Made by a program: the position numbers and the translations under genes | Notes under the pieces: generated by a model | Seen by the model: only the letters and a program-made list of their open reading frames with translations | Databases searched by the model: none | What the model was told of the DNA's origin: nothing | Shown: piece by piece, positions 1 to 12,400 of the stretch | Layout: every line of letters starts with the position of its first letter | How positions within the stretch are numbered: the first letter of the stretch is position 1 | Assembly: GCF_001039355.2 (NCBI RefSeq) | Contig: NW_019775258.1 | Coordinates: 361,692-425,691, forward strand | Length of the DNA: 64,000 nucleotides | DNA from: Lingula anatina | Lineage: Eukaryota; Brachiopoda; Lingulata; Lingulida; Lingulidae | Reading direction: 5' to 3'

Positions 1-1085
1 TATGGACTATGCGGTTGGGCTAAAATAAATTACCGATTTTGAAGGATTTTTGCATATTAAAATTATCCAAAGTTTGAAAACAGAACCGAGAGGAATAATC
101 GGTTCTAAAATATCACCCACCCATGTTTTTTACTTTATTTTAAGAACATCTATTGACACTTGCAACCACACAAACAAATATGTTCCAGTATTAGTGCTAC
201 AGCAAGCAATTGCTCTTAGCGTTGCTATAAACGATATTTTAAGGTGATACTAGTGCTAGAGTAGATATGTTTTCTCTTACTTCTGCACTCTTTATAGGCA
301 ACACGTTTATGGTTATCTACCCAGAACAGACAGAGAGGATGTATAGCCTTCTCCACCGAGACAAGATACAATGATACCGTTTATACAGTAAAAATTGTCG
401 ATTTTTCACACCCAGTCTATTTACTGCTCATTTCCAAGGATTTGTGAATATGAAGAAGGGAAATCTATGCCAAATACCTGATAAGTGCACCGTAATTGGA
501 AACTATATACCACTACTCTTAGCAGTGTGTGTCCTATGTTTTTCGCACCATTCTGGTTAAAGCCTGTGTAAAAGTCTTGGCATTTCGAGTCAGCACGCTC
601 TACTTACAACAGTAATAAAACTATTTTAACACTTTTTAACACCTCCCGAGAACGCAGCTTGAAGCTTAGCTGAAATTTGTTTCCTTGGATGAACCTGTGT
701 TCAGTGACCAGAAAGAAATCAACGAGTGTCATGTTCACAGCAGTGCACATTTTGGATTGCTTTTTACGATTCTCTTTTTCAACCTTGTTTTATTGCGTAT
801 CTGTGAGACAAAAATGGCTGTTTATGTGTCGGCATTTAGATATCTCTTAATGCCCATTATTGAAGTAGTAAATAAACAAAATGCGTGGTAATATGAAAAC
901 TTTCAAAAGGAACCGAACTGGAGAAAAATTACGTCTGTAACCCACGAAATAGTTTCTCATTTATTTTCATTTACTGTCACCAATGCAACTTCAATAGAAC
1001 TCGTTCATTGGCTGCGGTCTGCTTGGGTTTTGCCAGATAGTCTAGACCTCTGAAACATATTTATCGATCTGAAAATAATAACAAT
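1..1085. other. Non-coding flank before the large duplication
   Basis: No reading frame longer than about 70 codons, no recognisable domain and no clear splice-site pattern is visible on either strand. The DNA is AT-rich and becomes an A/T trinucleotide run near 1072-1095, where the first copy of the 8.3 kb duplicated segment begins. I see no RNA gene here. Confidence 0.6.
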
Positions 1086-1553
1086 AAAATAATAATAAGA
1101 TTAAAATCTTAATGATATATAATGATATAAATAATAAAGTAATAAATAAAATGTTCTAAATTTGCATTGGTATTTTGCATTGGAATCACATGTGGTTGAG
1201 TACAGCTTATCATCATAAGAAAGATGAGTCAATGAATAAAGAATTGATAAACTGCTTCACTCTCCAAAATGTGCAAGTTTAGAGGATGCTTCAAATGTTC
1301 ATTGAAGCTGCACTCCGTGCATGAACCAAAGGCAAATTTAACATCACAAAGGTTAGCCTGGCATTTGGGTCAAATTTAAATTGATGTAAAAGATCACTGA
1401 ACTTAAACCATGTTCTGGACTCTGACCACATGGTTCAACCGAAACCAGGCTAATCGCGAACTGTCCCGACCACGTGGTGGTTCACATGGGAAGACCTATC
1501 TCGTAATTTTAAGACTAATTAACGAACCTTGTTTAGTCAATTAGATCATCTCG

Positions 1554-1561
1554 TGACGTCA
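1554..1561. promoter_or_regulatory. CRE-type palindrome TGACGTCA (repeated at 9889-9896)
   Basis: A perfect cAMP-response-element palindrome, extended to GTGACGTCAC, with a second TGACGTAA-type half site about 60 bases downstream (near 1614). It is preserved in the second copy at 9889-9896. The match to CREB/ATF sites is seen; function is inferred, and no gene start is visible nearby. Confidence 0.35.
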
Positions 1562-3060
1562 CGTTGATATATATCCGATGATTTCTCAGTGCGGGTCTGA
1601 TCACGATTAACAGTGACGTAAGTTAAGTCTACGACATGCAGAGACATTAACGGTTGATTTAAAGGTCGTCCTTTAATGAAGGGGATCTTGCCACTGTTGA
1701 AATGTCACCCAGTGAGTGGTAGAGGTCGTCGGCGGCCCTGCACAGCGCGATGCTGAGCGACGTTATTTAATCTACGAGACTACATCCGCGTTAAAGCTCC
1801 AGAGAAACAGGAAACCGGAGAGGTCATTTGTGACAGATTGTCGTAAAGTGGATTACTTTCTCTCTAACTGACGGATTACGGTGTCGTGCTTCATCTCTTG
1901 TACACTAAGCTGAATGCTGATTTCACTTCGTGTTTGGTTAATTTTTGTTAAGGTTACATTAATCTAAGGTCCTTTGATGTTTGCACAATTCATCAAATAA
2001 TTTACAATACAATTCCATACTCAATATGTGAACGGTTATTGTTGAACAGTTTAAAATAGTATGATTTGGATTATTGAGTTGAAGATGTTTGCAAACAAAA
2101 TGGATACTTGATATTAAGAAATGTAACGATAGTTGGGTTTATACACAAACCACTCATGATCGAGGCACAGTGAAAGGTTACGTCTGCAATATATTACTAT
2201 ACTGATATCTTTCAAATTACAAGCTAAGTGCAAGATAGGAGATAAAAACCATTTTCCCATTAAAAAGCGTGTTATAATGTTATTAATTTTTTTAATATTT
2301 TTAATGCACCAATCAAAAAAGGCATATTATCACGAAAAAATTGAATAAAATGCTGCGTTATTTCAGTCTAAGTGCTTCAAATTATTTGCCCTGCAGCTGA
2401 ATCTCATTTGCATCCGTCGAATTCATGCTGAGATATGAAAAAAATGTGATTTCATTTGATTTATTGGTTGCTATAATAAGTCATTCTGGACGCAGGTGGC
2501 CATTTTGTAATTCTTTCAATTACAGTATCTGGAATCAATCTATGATGACGTTCGCATCCATTTTTCATTACAATGCCTTATCATTTTGTATGGCTATTAT
2601 CAAAGGAATGAGACCGTTTATAAATCAGGAGGTTTGTCTTCGTGAAACGCACTGTGATTTCTTGAAGACATCCTCCGTTTCGATTTCTTCATAAGATGGC
2701 GCTCATTTTGCAGAATTCTCTGATGTCCGGTCTTTTGAGAGTATAACGTCTGTTACACCGGCCTTTGGACAGCAAGGCGAATGAACGTTGGCGTACTACC
2801 AAATATTTGTAACAAAAGGGAAGTCTGTAATTTTAAAAGTCATTACCACTGATGTATAAATTTGATGTTAACTATTACATGCTGTCACTGACAAAACAAT
2901 AGCGCTTGTACAATTAATGCAGAGAATTAGTGCATTCATGTGATTTTAACTTACAATCGAAGGAGATTTTCGATTATATTCCGTGTAAAATACACTAAAT
3001 TTATAGAGAATAATATCATGCTTGGTCAAAAAAAAAATAAATAAAAAAAAAAACATATAT

Positions 3061-3087
3061 CATACGCACGGAGCATCCGTGCGTATG
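3061..3087. repeat. Perfect 11-bp hairpin next to a poly-A run
   Basis: The arms CATACGCACGG and CCGTGCGTATG flank a five-base loop just after an A-rich run; the other copy (11403-11429) keeps the hairpin with two changes. On the - strand the neighbouring bases read CAGGGGCGTAACCAG, which resembles the end of hAT-type elements, so this may be the edge of an old transposon. No partner end was found. Confidence 0.4.
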
Positions 3088-6000
3088 TCTGGTTACGCCC
3101 CTGGACTCAAAGCTCCAACTTTGAAGGGGCTGATAGTTGACAAATGTCTGTTCTACAAGCGATCTCAATTAAGTCCGGTGTAAGAGGAGTTTATGGATTT
3201 AAAAGAAGTAAACAGAACCAAATGAATCTCAGAGACCCAGGTGGATATTTTATTACGTTTTCAATCACATTACCCAGAAATAGGTTTATCGATAAGATAA
3301 CGTCCATTGATTATAACAACGAAATATCAATCCACAAGATTAATATCAAAATAAATTAAATGCTGGTTTGGAAAGGGCTTTTTTATAGCTTACAGTGGTT
3401 GCTTAAAGAGCGTGACCGTGACTATCTGTTTGAATAATCTCGCAATACCATAATGTTTTAAGATTATGTCACACGTCACAGACTTTCAGTAAAATAAACA
3501 AAGGGACACATGAACGCCAGTGACAGGTGTACAATGATAACAGCATACTCGTACATCCAACATTGTCAATCATGAGTTTTTTTTTAGCTCCATAGTGTTT
3601 TCTGCAGGACATAAAACTATTTGAAATGTATCTGAACAATGCTGCATACAGTATAGTGCCTTGGGAATGGTTCCAAGGTTAAGGTTAAGGTTAACCACCA
3701 TGCCAGTAATTGATGCAATCTTATTCCCTTGTGTAGGTGGCCAAAACTACACCAAAGTAACTGAGTGAAATAAAGCGAACATTGCGTCTGTTGGACGACA
3801 ATCCCGAGTAACAAAGTGCACTTTCCAGTTAATGAAAATCACCAATGGACCTTAAATTGATTGTTAAGCTAGGAAGTATAAAAGCGTAATGACTAAAAAC
3901 ATGAACGTCTTTTGATGGAGTGATTGAAATTCACTGTAGAATTTCACGCTTCGGAAGCTTTTAGTTAATTTTTGCACGCTTCTGATAAAATCTGTCGAAC
4001 GGGTCACTTACTATGCCATGGTTCGATCCTTAATGCATGTAGAGACGAAGGGGGTAACATTTAGCAACTTTACATATAAATACTCTCTGTGCAAAAGGAA
4101 TGTAGTTTGCTATATGTGATTTAATACTACTGTACGGCAGAAATTGCCCTTTATACACTGCAATGACCCCCATCGCTGTAGGTGTTGTAAAAGTCGAAAA
4201 GTCAAAGGTATACCTCGGAGGTTAAGGTGTTTTCAAGCACCTGGATAGCCTCACCAGGTCAGAGTCTAGGAAACAATTATTAACACGGAATGACAATTAG
4301 TGCAAAGTGACAGTAACATAATTATCCAGTCAGGAAGATTATCACGACTTAGCAGGTTGCGCGCACGTATGCCTATACTGTTTGTCATTGTACCTACAGG
4401 GCCCATGTATAGGTATATTTCACATTGTATGCGAGCGCCAACGTATTTCCCAACAGCTAATTTTGCGACATAACATAACACTTACACTTGATTATTCAAT
4501 CTGTCCCCTCCATATATGTTTTTGTGGTGTCATTTTCCTTGTCCATTACGATGTGATTCGCGATGTGCTGTTCACACGCCAATTACTTTTTTCATAATGA
4601 ACATTTTAAAATGATGCAGACACTACATTTGCTGTGACGGGGAATTTATGCTACATGTATTTTTGCTGCTGCAAACTTGTTTCGAGTCCCCAGTGTTCGA
4701 GTACTGCCTTGAATGTTAAACGAATACTAAACCATTGTCTTAACACAGTTTGGCTCAGCAAATTGTTTATACACCTGCAATGTCCAAACATTTGAATTCA
4801 TGAGATGTGGTTTTTGTGCAAAGAGTTGGGTTTTTTCGTGCCACACGTGATTAACATCGTAGCAACGTTGATTTCCAATATTATCATGTAAGGCTATAAT
4901 TCATAATTTTTAAATAGGCGTTTTGATTTTCCATCGTTTGATTAAAATATTAATCTAAATTAGTTTGCTTTCATCCGGGTTATATTAATATTCTGTGTTT
5001 AATCAAATATGGCACCAGACTCGGTGGCACTATGACATCAAAGAATTTGCACACGTTTTTTTATAGCTAAGAAGGGATTTGTTAAGGATGAAAGGGGATT
5101 TTGTTATGACAGGGTGAGAAATCCTCACCACTGAGCATGCAGTAGCATTAAAGCCATTTTTACACTTAATTGTAATCGCGATTTTCCCACACATGTGATG
5201 GGTTTAAAAATATATATGGTGTTGAGTCCGAACTATAAGAATTTACTTTGAAGCTGCATTTCCATTTGCAATACCCAAAATAAGCTACACGTCCGTATAT
5301 TCATGGTTTTATTGGTGGATCATAATTACACACTTTGAGGTAAATTTATTGATTTTACAACTTATGTCCTCGTGTTGTTGGTCTCTGTCACATCAAAGGT
5401 ATCAAGAGCAGCAAGTCGTTTTGTGTTGTACTTTAATACCGTGGCTTGAGAGCACGTCTGATCTTTTCCCCTTTTTTCATCGAAATTGATGAATTGGGGG
5501 ACAATCATATGCTTGGACGATGTGTGTTTTTACAGTCTCTTTTTGATAGCTCTTTTTGATTTGTTTCGATCTTTATCACATCAATTTCATATCTGGAGGA
5601 AACAAAATTAGCCGCAAGAGACCTGTTTGCAGTGTGACCATACTAGAATCCATCGTCTTGGGTTCCATTTGTTCGAAGAACTACTCGTGTCCTTTTCGGC
5701 AAATAGATCAAAGATAAAACAAATGAAACTTTCATGCAAAAATCGATCTGACGTTGGTCAAGACTGGCTTACTGTGACCTGTTTTTTTTAAAGTTTGTGC
5801 ATATAACATGGCGTCTGCTTATCTGATAACTCCATATTTGTATGATCATTCCCCTGAGAAGAACCAGAAATGATTAAACGTAGAAAAATTCAATGATAAC
5901 GAACAATTTACAAGCTAACCTGAAGTATTGACCCATGTTGCTCAGTCCAGCGTTTTTTTTTTATATATATTTTTATAAATCGACTGGTAAATAAGATTAA

Positions 6001-7823
6001 ATTATGTCAAGCGTCATATAAAATGCTACCAGGTTAAAATATTTTAAATGAAACCAAATGAGTTTATGATGGCCAAACCCATTTATAGAAATTGGCAACT
6101 GTTGTAAACCATTATTGTTCATATTTCAGATAAAATCGTAAAACATAGGTCTCACGTCACTCATCATTTACTTGAAGAAAAACGGATACACAACCCTCTT
6201 ACTAATAATCCAATTCAAAGTCCTAAATAGTTCTTAAAAATATAATTCTAACGCCAGCACATTTCAATACATTGTAATCGATAAAAAACATGACGTGTAC
6301 CTAACCCAACACGGAGGGTTACGTTAGAAGGAATGAATCTTCTTTTCTTGACAACGCTTCAGCGTCTGGAGATTTGAGAGTTCGAGAAGCTAGACCCAGT
6401 GTCTGCCTTCTTCCCATATTTAGAAAAAAGATCGATGGTTTCTATGTGCCTTTCCGCTTCTGTTTAATTTCTTGTGACTCCTGTGTCTTCTTGTCTGGCC
6501 TTAACGTTCTGTTTTGTTTCTTTTCCAAAGCATTTATGACATGAGAGTTTGTCTGAAACTGCCCAAGATTTTGACACAGAATTCGCAATTTGAACTAAAT
6601 AGCTTCTAGAACACACTGTGAACATATTGTTGGGATAGATATACATGTAGGGTCTGAAAATACAGTGCACCAGAAACATGTTTGAACCGCGCCCTTGTAA
6701 TTCAACAAACTCCGCGTATTTTCAGTCTTACCGCATGAGGAAGTGTGCTCCTGGGAACACATACATATACAAAAGTTGTTAATAATAAACAAAACCCAGT
6801 CAGGGATCGATCCAGACGGGCCGAATGCATCAGTACATCACACATTGTTCATTCGATATTGAACATCTGTGTAAAAATCTCGCAGGTATAAGGCATGTAG
6901 AATGTAGCCCAGGAGAATAAGGGCAATGAGGCTTAATCTCGTTTCCGTTTCCGGTTCCGGTCCGTTGTCTCGTTGTTTCCACAGTATGTCAACACCACAT
7001 GCTGCATTTTTGTGCCATTTTATATTTTATAAAAGATAGAAAATCTGTTTTGAGAAAGGTCCCGCGAGACCTCAGGGACAAAGTGATTACATTAATAGCA
7101 CAATACATGCATTGTCATTATGTAAGGTAGATTAAACGATCGATAACGCTGGATGTAAAATCAAAAGATGTGTCCTCGGCTCGTCAACTCCCCTGAGGTC
7201 TTGTTCAGAATATGTCCACCAGGTGACATCGGAATATAGGAAAGGTGAAGAGCCCGCGATAACCTTTCGATTTTTTTTATTCAGTCCTGCCAAGCATTAG
7301 ATATGTCTATTGTATTTACATAACCTAAGGGATGGAACGACACCGCCCTACACTTCCTAAACTGTAAGTGGTAAACATTAGATGAAAAAAAAGCAATTAA
7401 AACGCTACATGTACAAGGGCTATATAATTCTTTATAACTAATTTTGGCCTCCTGTTGCCTCTCACTTATCCGCACGTGCGCACGCTGCCAGGTACATGTG
7501 TACCCACATAAATAAAACGCGCACATTTACTCGTATCTTCAGCATGATCAATCAGTACACGAACAGGTCAGCCTACATGCTTATCCTTGAAAATTAACTC
7601 AGTGACGCCAATAACAACTAATTCCCAAATCGTGACCCAAATGGTGATGCGAGCATACCACAAGTAATGCCTATTCTCGTAGTCTTTCAGATAAATTACA
7701 TCAATACACCGTAAGCCAGTCCATGACCGGAGGATAAAGGATCGTTTATGGCTTGGTAGCTGCAGCAAGAGCCATTATGGGAATTATGGCCGATTAGTGC
7801 CCCAACTCAGTGCTTTTTGTCTG

Positions 7824-7855
7824 TGACGTCATTTTATTACGATGATGTGACGTCA
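7824..7855. promoter_or_regulatory. Two CRE palindromes 24 bp apart (also 16125-16156)
   Basis: TGACGTCA occurs at 7824-7831 and again at 7848-7855, separated by AT-rich bases; both sites are intact in the second copy although a base between them differs. Two perfect CRE palindromes about two helical turns apart suggest a CREB/ATF-responsive element, but no promoter or gene can be tied to it. Confidence 0.4.
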
Positions 7856-8537
7856 CTGTATCATTTAAGACGAAAAACATTTTGCAATGTTACAAATAGT
7901 GACGATTTTTTGGATAGTACTTAATAACTTCTCATAATAACAGGTGGGAAGGATTAGAAAGACATCTAGTTGTTTACCTTGATTCGCTTTTGAGGTATTT
8001 CTTGGAAGCTCAGTCGAGTTTTGTGTTTTTGAGTTTTTTTTCCAGTAATGCCCTATAATAAGGATGCTAAATCATCTTGCATGAGTCAGTGGGCATACTG
8101 TACTGTTTCATTTGATCTCTTTCCACCTTAAACATTTAGTGATACATAACTAATAAACTGGAAGAGACTGAATAAATCAGAAACATGGTTTAAGGTAATA
8201 GAGTCGGACATATTTGTTGAAGCATATTGTTTTCTTCTGTTTAAGCATTATCTGGTTTGTTTAGCTTTAGCATTACTGTAACGGCTGATTGCAATTTATG
8301 AAAAATACCAATCGCCTGAAGTGAATGTCAATATCCAGCGTGATGTGATAACTATATGTTATTAAAGAATGTCACCATTCTGGTTTGAATACGTCCTTGG
8401 CCAGGGATACGTGCTTAGTCTACTACTTGTTATCAAACAGTCAAATACCAGAGTTTCTGCCAGAGTTATTTGTCAAGAGTAAAGTAGGAAGGGTGTTTAA
8501 TGTATATTAGAAATCAATTTAATTACTGTCCTTGCCT

Positions 8538-8539
<2 letters not shown>

Positions 8540-8591
<52 letters not shown>

Positions 8592-8652
8592 TATTGTATG
8601 ATTAAAGCAAATACTTGCAGTTTTGTGCCCTTTAATAATAATAACAATAATA
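8540..8652. repeat. Paired AAT microsatellites
   Basis: An AAT run at 8540-8590 is followed by a shorter interrupted one near 8632-8652, both next to words ending in CTTTAATAATAA. The other copy carries longer runs at the same places. Confidence 0.9.
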
Positions 8653-9359
8653 TATTGCATATTACCTGCAGTTTTGCATAATACGTGCCGTTTTATGTCC
8701 TTTGTGATTATGCGTTTTGACCATCAATTCTGTATAAATGTCGAAATAATTAATATAATTATAATTTAACAATGGTCGTTAAAATAATATAGTGACAAAA
8801 ACATAGGACGATTGAGTTCACGTGACTGGTTCATTGCATTTACTGATTTTTTCAAGGCCAAAGAAACACGACTGTGGAGTGCGGGCTTTGTAAACATGCA
8901 GAATGGTCAATATCAAGATAATCAGAAGCACCACATGGGGGTTTTATTCATCATTATTTGTCAGAACAAAGGCGTTTTCCTTAAAAGTGAAAACATGTCA
9001 ACAAACGTGTACTCATTACTAGCAATGTTATTGCACGCTGTAGTAGGTGGCAAGCCACGAGTCAGACTCGCACAGTTAACGACTTTTCAGGGAAGCGCCA
9101 GTGTGTTTATAATGCGCAGCACATTAGATAAGCAATTAGGATAAATGCGAGCGGAGACAACAAATGCCTGCCTATATATATGGGGGTTGCTCTATCACAG
9201 GGATCATAAAGACGTGTAATCCTCGTATCATGCAGTCAATGACTTAGCCCTGCTACTACGGAGTTCGTAGCAATCATGGCGATGGTACTTTGCGGTGTGG
9301 ATGCAGAGTTTGCGGGTTGGTAAGTCGCTCTAAGATAAATTGGGTGTGCACATATGTGC

Positions 9360-9419
9360 CCACACACACACATACGAGCTCACACACACACTTACACACA
9401 CACACACACACACACACAC
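9360..9419. repeat. Interrupted CA microsatellite ending copy 1
   Basis: CA dinucleotides with TACGAGCT and CTTA interruptions; identical interruptions occur at 17692-17750 in copy 2. The assembly break lies inside this run, as expected for a repeat-induced join. Confidence 0.9.
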
Positions 9420-9420
9420 N
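9420..9420. other. Single ambiguous base at the duplication joint
   Basis: One N separates the CA run that ends copy 1 from the AAT-rich start of copy 2. Copy 2 continues through the equivalent CA run into unique sequence at about 17751, so the N marks exactly where the assembly goes back to the start of the segment. It reads as a contig join rather than a base-calling ambiguity. Confidence 0.85.
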
Positions 9421-12400
9421 AAAATAATAATAAGATTAAAATCTTAATGATATATAATGATATAAATAATAAAATAATAAATAAAATGTTCTAAATTTGC
9501 ATTGGTATTTTGCATTGGAATCACATGTGGTTGAGTACAGCTTATCATCAAAAGAAAGATGAGTCAATGAATAAAGAATTGATAAACTGCTTCACTCTCC
9601 AAAATGTGCAAGTTTAGAGGATGCTTCAAATGTTCATTGAAGCTGCACTCCGTGCATGAACCAAAGGCAAATTTAACATCACAAAGGTTAGCCTGGCATT
9701 TGGGTCAAATTTAAATTGATGTAAAAGATCACTGAACTTAAACCATGTTCTGGACTCTGACCACATGGTTCAACCGAAACCAGGCTAATCGCGAACTGTC
9801 CCGACCACGTGGTGGTTCACATGGGAAGACCTATCTCGTAATTTTAAGACTAATTAACGAACCTTGTTTAGTCAATTAGATCATCTCGTGACGTCACGTT
9901 GATATATATCCGATGATTTCTCAGTGCGGGGTTGATCACGATTAACAGTGACGTAAGTTAAGTCTACGACATGCAGAGACATTAACGGTTGATTTAAAGG
10001 TCGTCCTTTAATGAAGGGGATCTTGCCACTGTTGAAATGTCACCCAGTGAGTGGTAGAGGTCGTCGGCGGCCCTGCACAGCGCGATGCTGAGCGACGTTA
10101 TTTAATCTACGAGACTATATCCGCGTTAAAGCTCCAGAGAAACAGGAAACCGGAGAGGTCATTTGTGACAGATTGTCGTAAAGTGGATTACTTTCTCTCT
10201 AACTGACGGATTACGGTGTCGTGCTTCATCTCTTGTACACTAAGCTGAATGCTGATTTCACTTCGTGTTTGGTTAATTTTTGTTAAGGTTACATTAATCT
10301 AAGGTCCTTTGATATTTGCACAATTCATCAAATAATTTACAATACAATTCCATACTCAATATGTGAACGGTTATTGTTGAACAGTTTAAAATAGTATGAT
10401 TTGGATTATTGAGTTGAAGATGTTTGCAAACAAAATGGATATTTGATATTAAGAAATGTAACGATAGTTGGGTTTATACACAAACCACTCATGATCGAGG
10501 CACAGTGAAAGGTTACGTCTGCAATATATTGCTATACTGATATCTTTCAAATTACAAGCTAAGTGCAAGATAGGAGATAAAAGCCATTTTCCCATTTAAA
10601 AGCGTATTTTTATGTTATTAATTTTTTAAAATATTTTTAATGCACCAATCAAAAAAGGCATATTATCACGAAAAAAATTTGAAAAAAATGCTGCGTTATT
10701 TCAGTGTAAGTGCTTCAAAATATTTGCCCTGCAGCTGAATCTCATTTGCATCCGTCGAATTCATGCTGAGATATGAAAAAAATGTGATTTCGTTTGATTT
10801 ATTGGTTGCTATAATAAGTCATTTTGGACGCAGGTGGCCATTTTGTAATTCTTTCAATTACAGTATCTCGAATCAATCTATGATGACGTTCGCATCCATT
10901 TTTCATTACAATGCCTTATCATTTTGTATGGCTGTTATCAAAGGAATGAGACCGTTTATAAATCAGGAGGTTTGTCTTCGTGAAACCCACTGTGATTTCT
11001 TGAAGACATCCTCCGTTTCGATTTCTTCATAAGATGGCGCTCATTTTGCAGAATTCTCTGATGTCCGGTCTTTTGAGAGTATAACGTCTGTTACACCGGC
11101 CTTTGGACAGCATGGCGAATGAACGTTGGCATACTACCAAATATTTGTAACAAAAGGGAAGTCTGTAATTTTAAAAGTCATTACCACTGATGCATAAATT
11201 TGATGTTAACTATTACATGCTGTCACTGACAAAACAATAGCGCTTGTACAATTAATGCAGAGAATTAGTGTATTCATGTGATTTTAACTTACAATCGAAG
11301 GAGATTTTCGATTATATTCCGTGTAAAATACACTAAATTTATAGAGAATAATATCATGCTTGGTCAAAAAAAAAAAAAAAAAAAAAAAAAAAAACATATA
11401 TCGTACGCACGGTGCATCTGTGCGTATGTCTGGTTACGCCCCTGGACTCAAAGCTCCAACTTTGAAGGGGGCTGATAGTTGACAAAAATCTGTCCTACAA
11501 GCGATCTCAATTAAGTCCGGTGTAAGAGGAGTTTACGGATTTAAAAGAAGTAAACCGAACCAAATGAATCTCAGAGACCCAGGTGGTCATTTTATTATGT
11601 TTTCAATCACATTACCCAGAAATAGGTTTATCGATAAGATAACGTCCATTGATTATAACAATGAACTATCAATCCACAAGATTAATAACAAATAAATTAA
11701 ATGCTGGTTTGGAAAGGGATTTTTTATAGCTTACAGTGGTTGCTTAAAGAGCGTCACCGTGACTATCTGTTTGAATAATCTCACAATACCATAATGTTTT
11801 AAGATTATGTCACACGTCACAGACTTTCAGTAAAATAAACAAAGGGACACATGCACGCCAGTGACAGGTGTACAATGATAACAGCATACTCGCATATCCA
11901 ACATTGTCAATTAGGAGTTTTTTTTAGCTCCTTAGTGTTTTCTGCAGGACATAAAACTATTTGAAATGTGAACGATGCTGCACAGTGTAGTGTCTTGGGA
12001 ATGGTACCAAGGTTAAGGTTAACCACCATGCCCATAATTGATGCAATCTTATTCCCTTGTGTAGGTGGCCAAAACTACACCAAAGTAACTGAGTAAAATA
12101 AAGCGAACATTGCGTCTGTTGGACGACAATCCCGAGTAACAAAGTGCACTTTCCAGTTAATGAAAATCACCAATGGACCTTAAATTGATTGTTAAGCTAG
12201 GAAGTATAAAAGCGTAATGACTAAAAACATGAACGTCTTTTGATGGAGTGATTGAAATTCACTGTAGAATTTCACGCTTCGGAAGCTTATAGTTAATTTT
12301 TGCACGCTTTTGATAAAATCTGTCGAACGGGTCACTTACTATGCCATGGTTCGATCCTTAATGCATGTAGAGACGAAGGGGGTAACATTTAGCAACTTTA

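Larger units (their letters stand above)
1086..9419 (+). repeat. First copy of an 8.3 kb tandem direct duplication
   Basis: From the A/T run at 1086 to the CA run ending at 9419, this segment matches 9421-17750 base for base apart from scattered substitutions, small indels and microsatellite length changes (by eye about one to a few differences per 100 bases). It holds no convincing gene. Its longest open frame, 8812-9144, is broken in the other copy by a one-base indel, and the 89-codon frame at 2425-2694 differs from its partner mainly at amino-acid-changing sites. The direct abutment of the copies at one N suggests two haplotypes placed in tandem rather than a biological duplication. Confidence 0.95.

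Noticed and set aside
2425-2694. 89-codon frame present in both copies (also 10763-11032)
   Set aside because: Among the few base changes between copies most alter the amino acid, and the product resembles nothing; chance frame preserved by recency.
3670-3692. Telomere-like repeat
   Set aside because: The unit is AAGGTT repeated three times (two in the other copy), not TTAGGG; a short polymorphic hexamer only.
4020-4032. tRNA gene suggested by a GGTTCGATCC B-box match
   Set aside because: No A-box, acceptor stem or anticodon arm can be drawn around it.
7568-7768. 66-codon minus-strand frame kept in both copies (15869-16069)
   Set aside because: Only one residue differs, but the flanking non-coding DNA is just as similar; no start context or domain.
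8812-9144. 110-codon frame in copy 1 (counterparts 17144-17353 and 17206-17475)
   Set aside because: A one-base indel between the two copies splits the frame in copy 2, and there is no domain, signal peptide or splice site; it is not under coding constraint.
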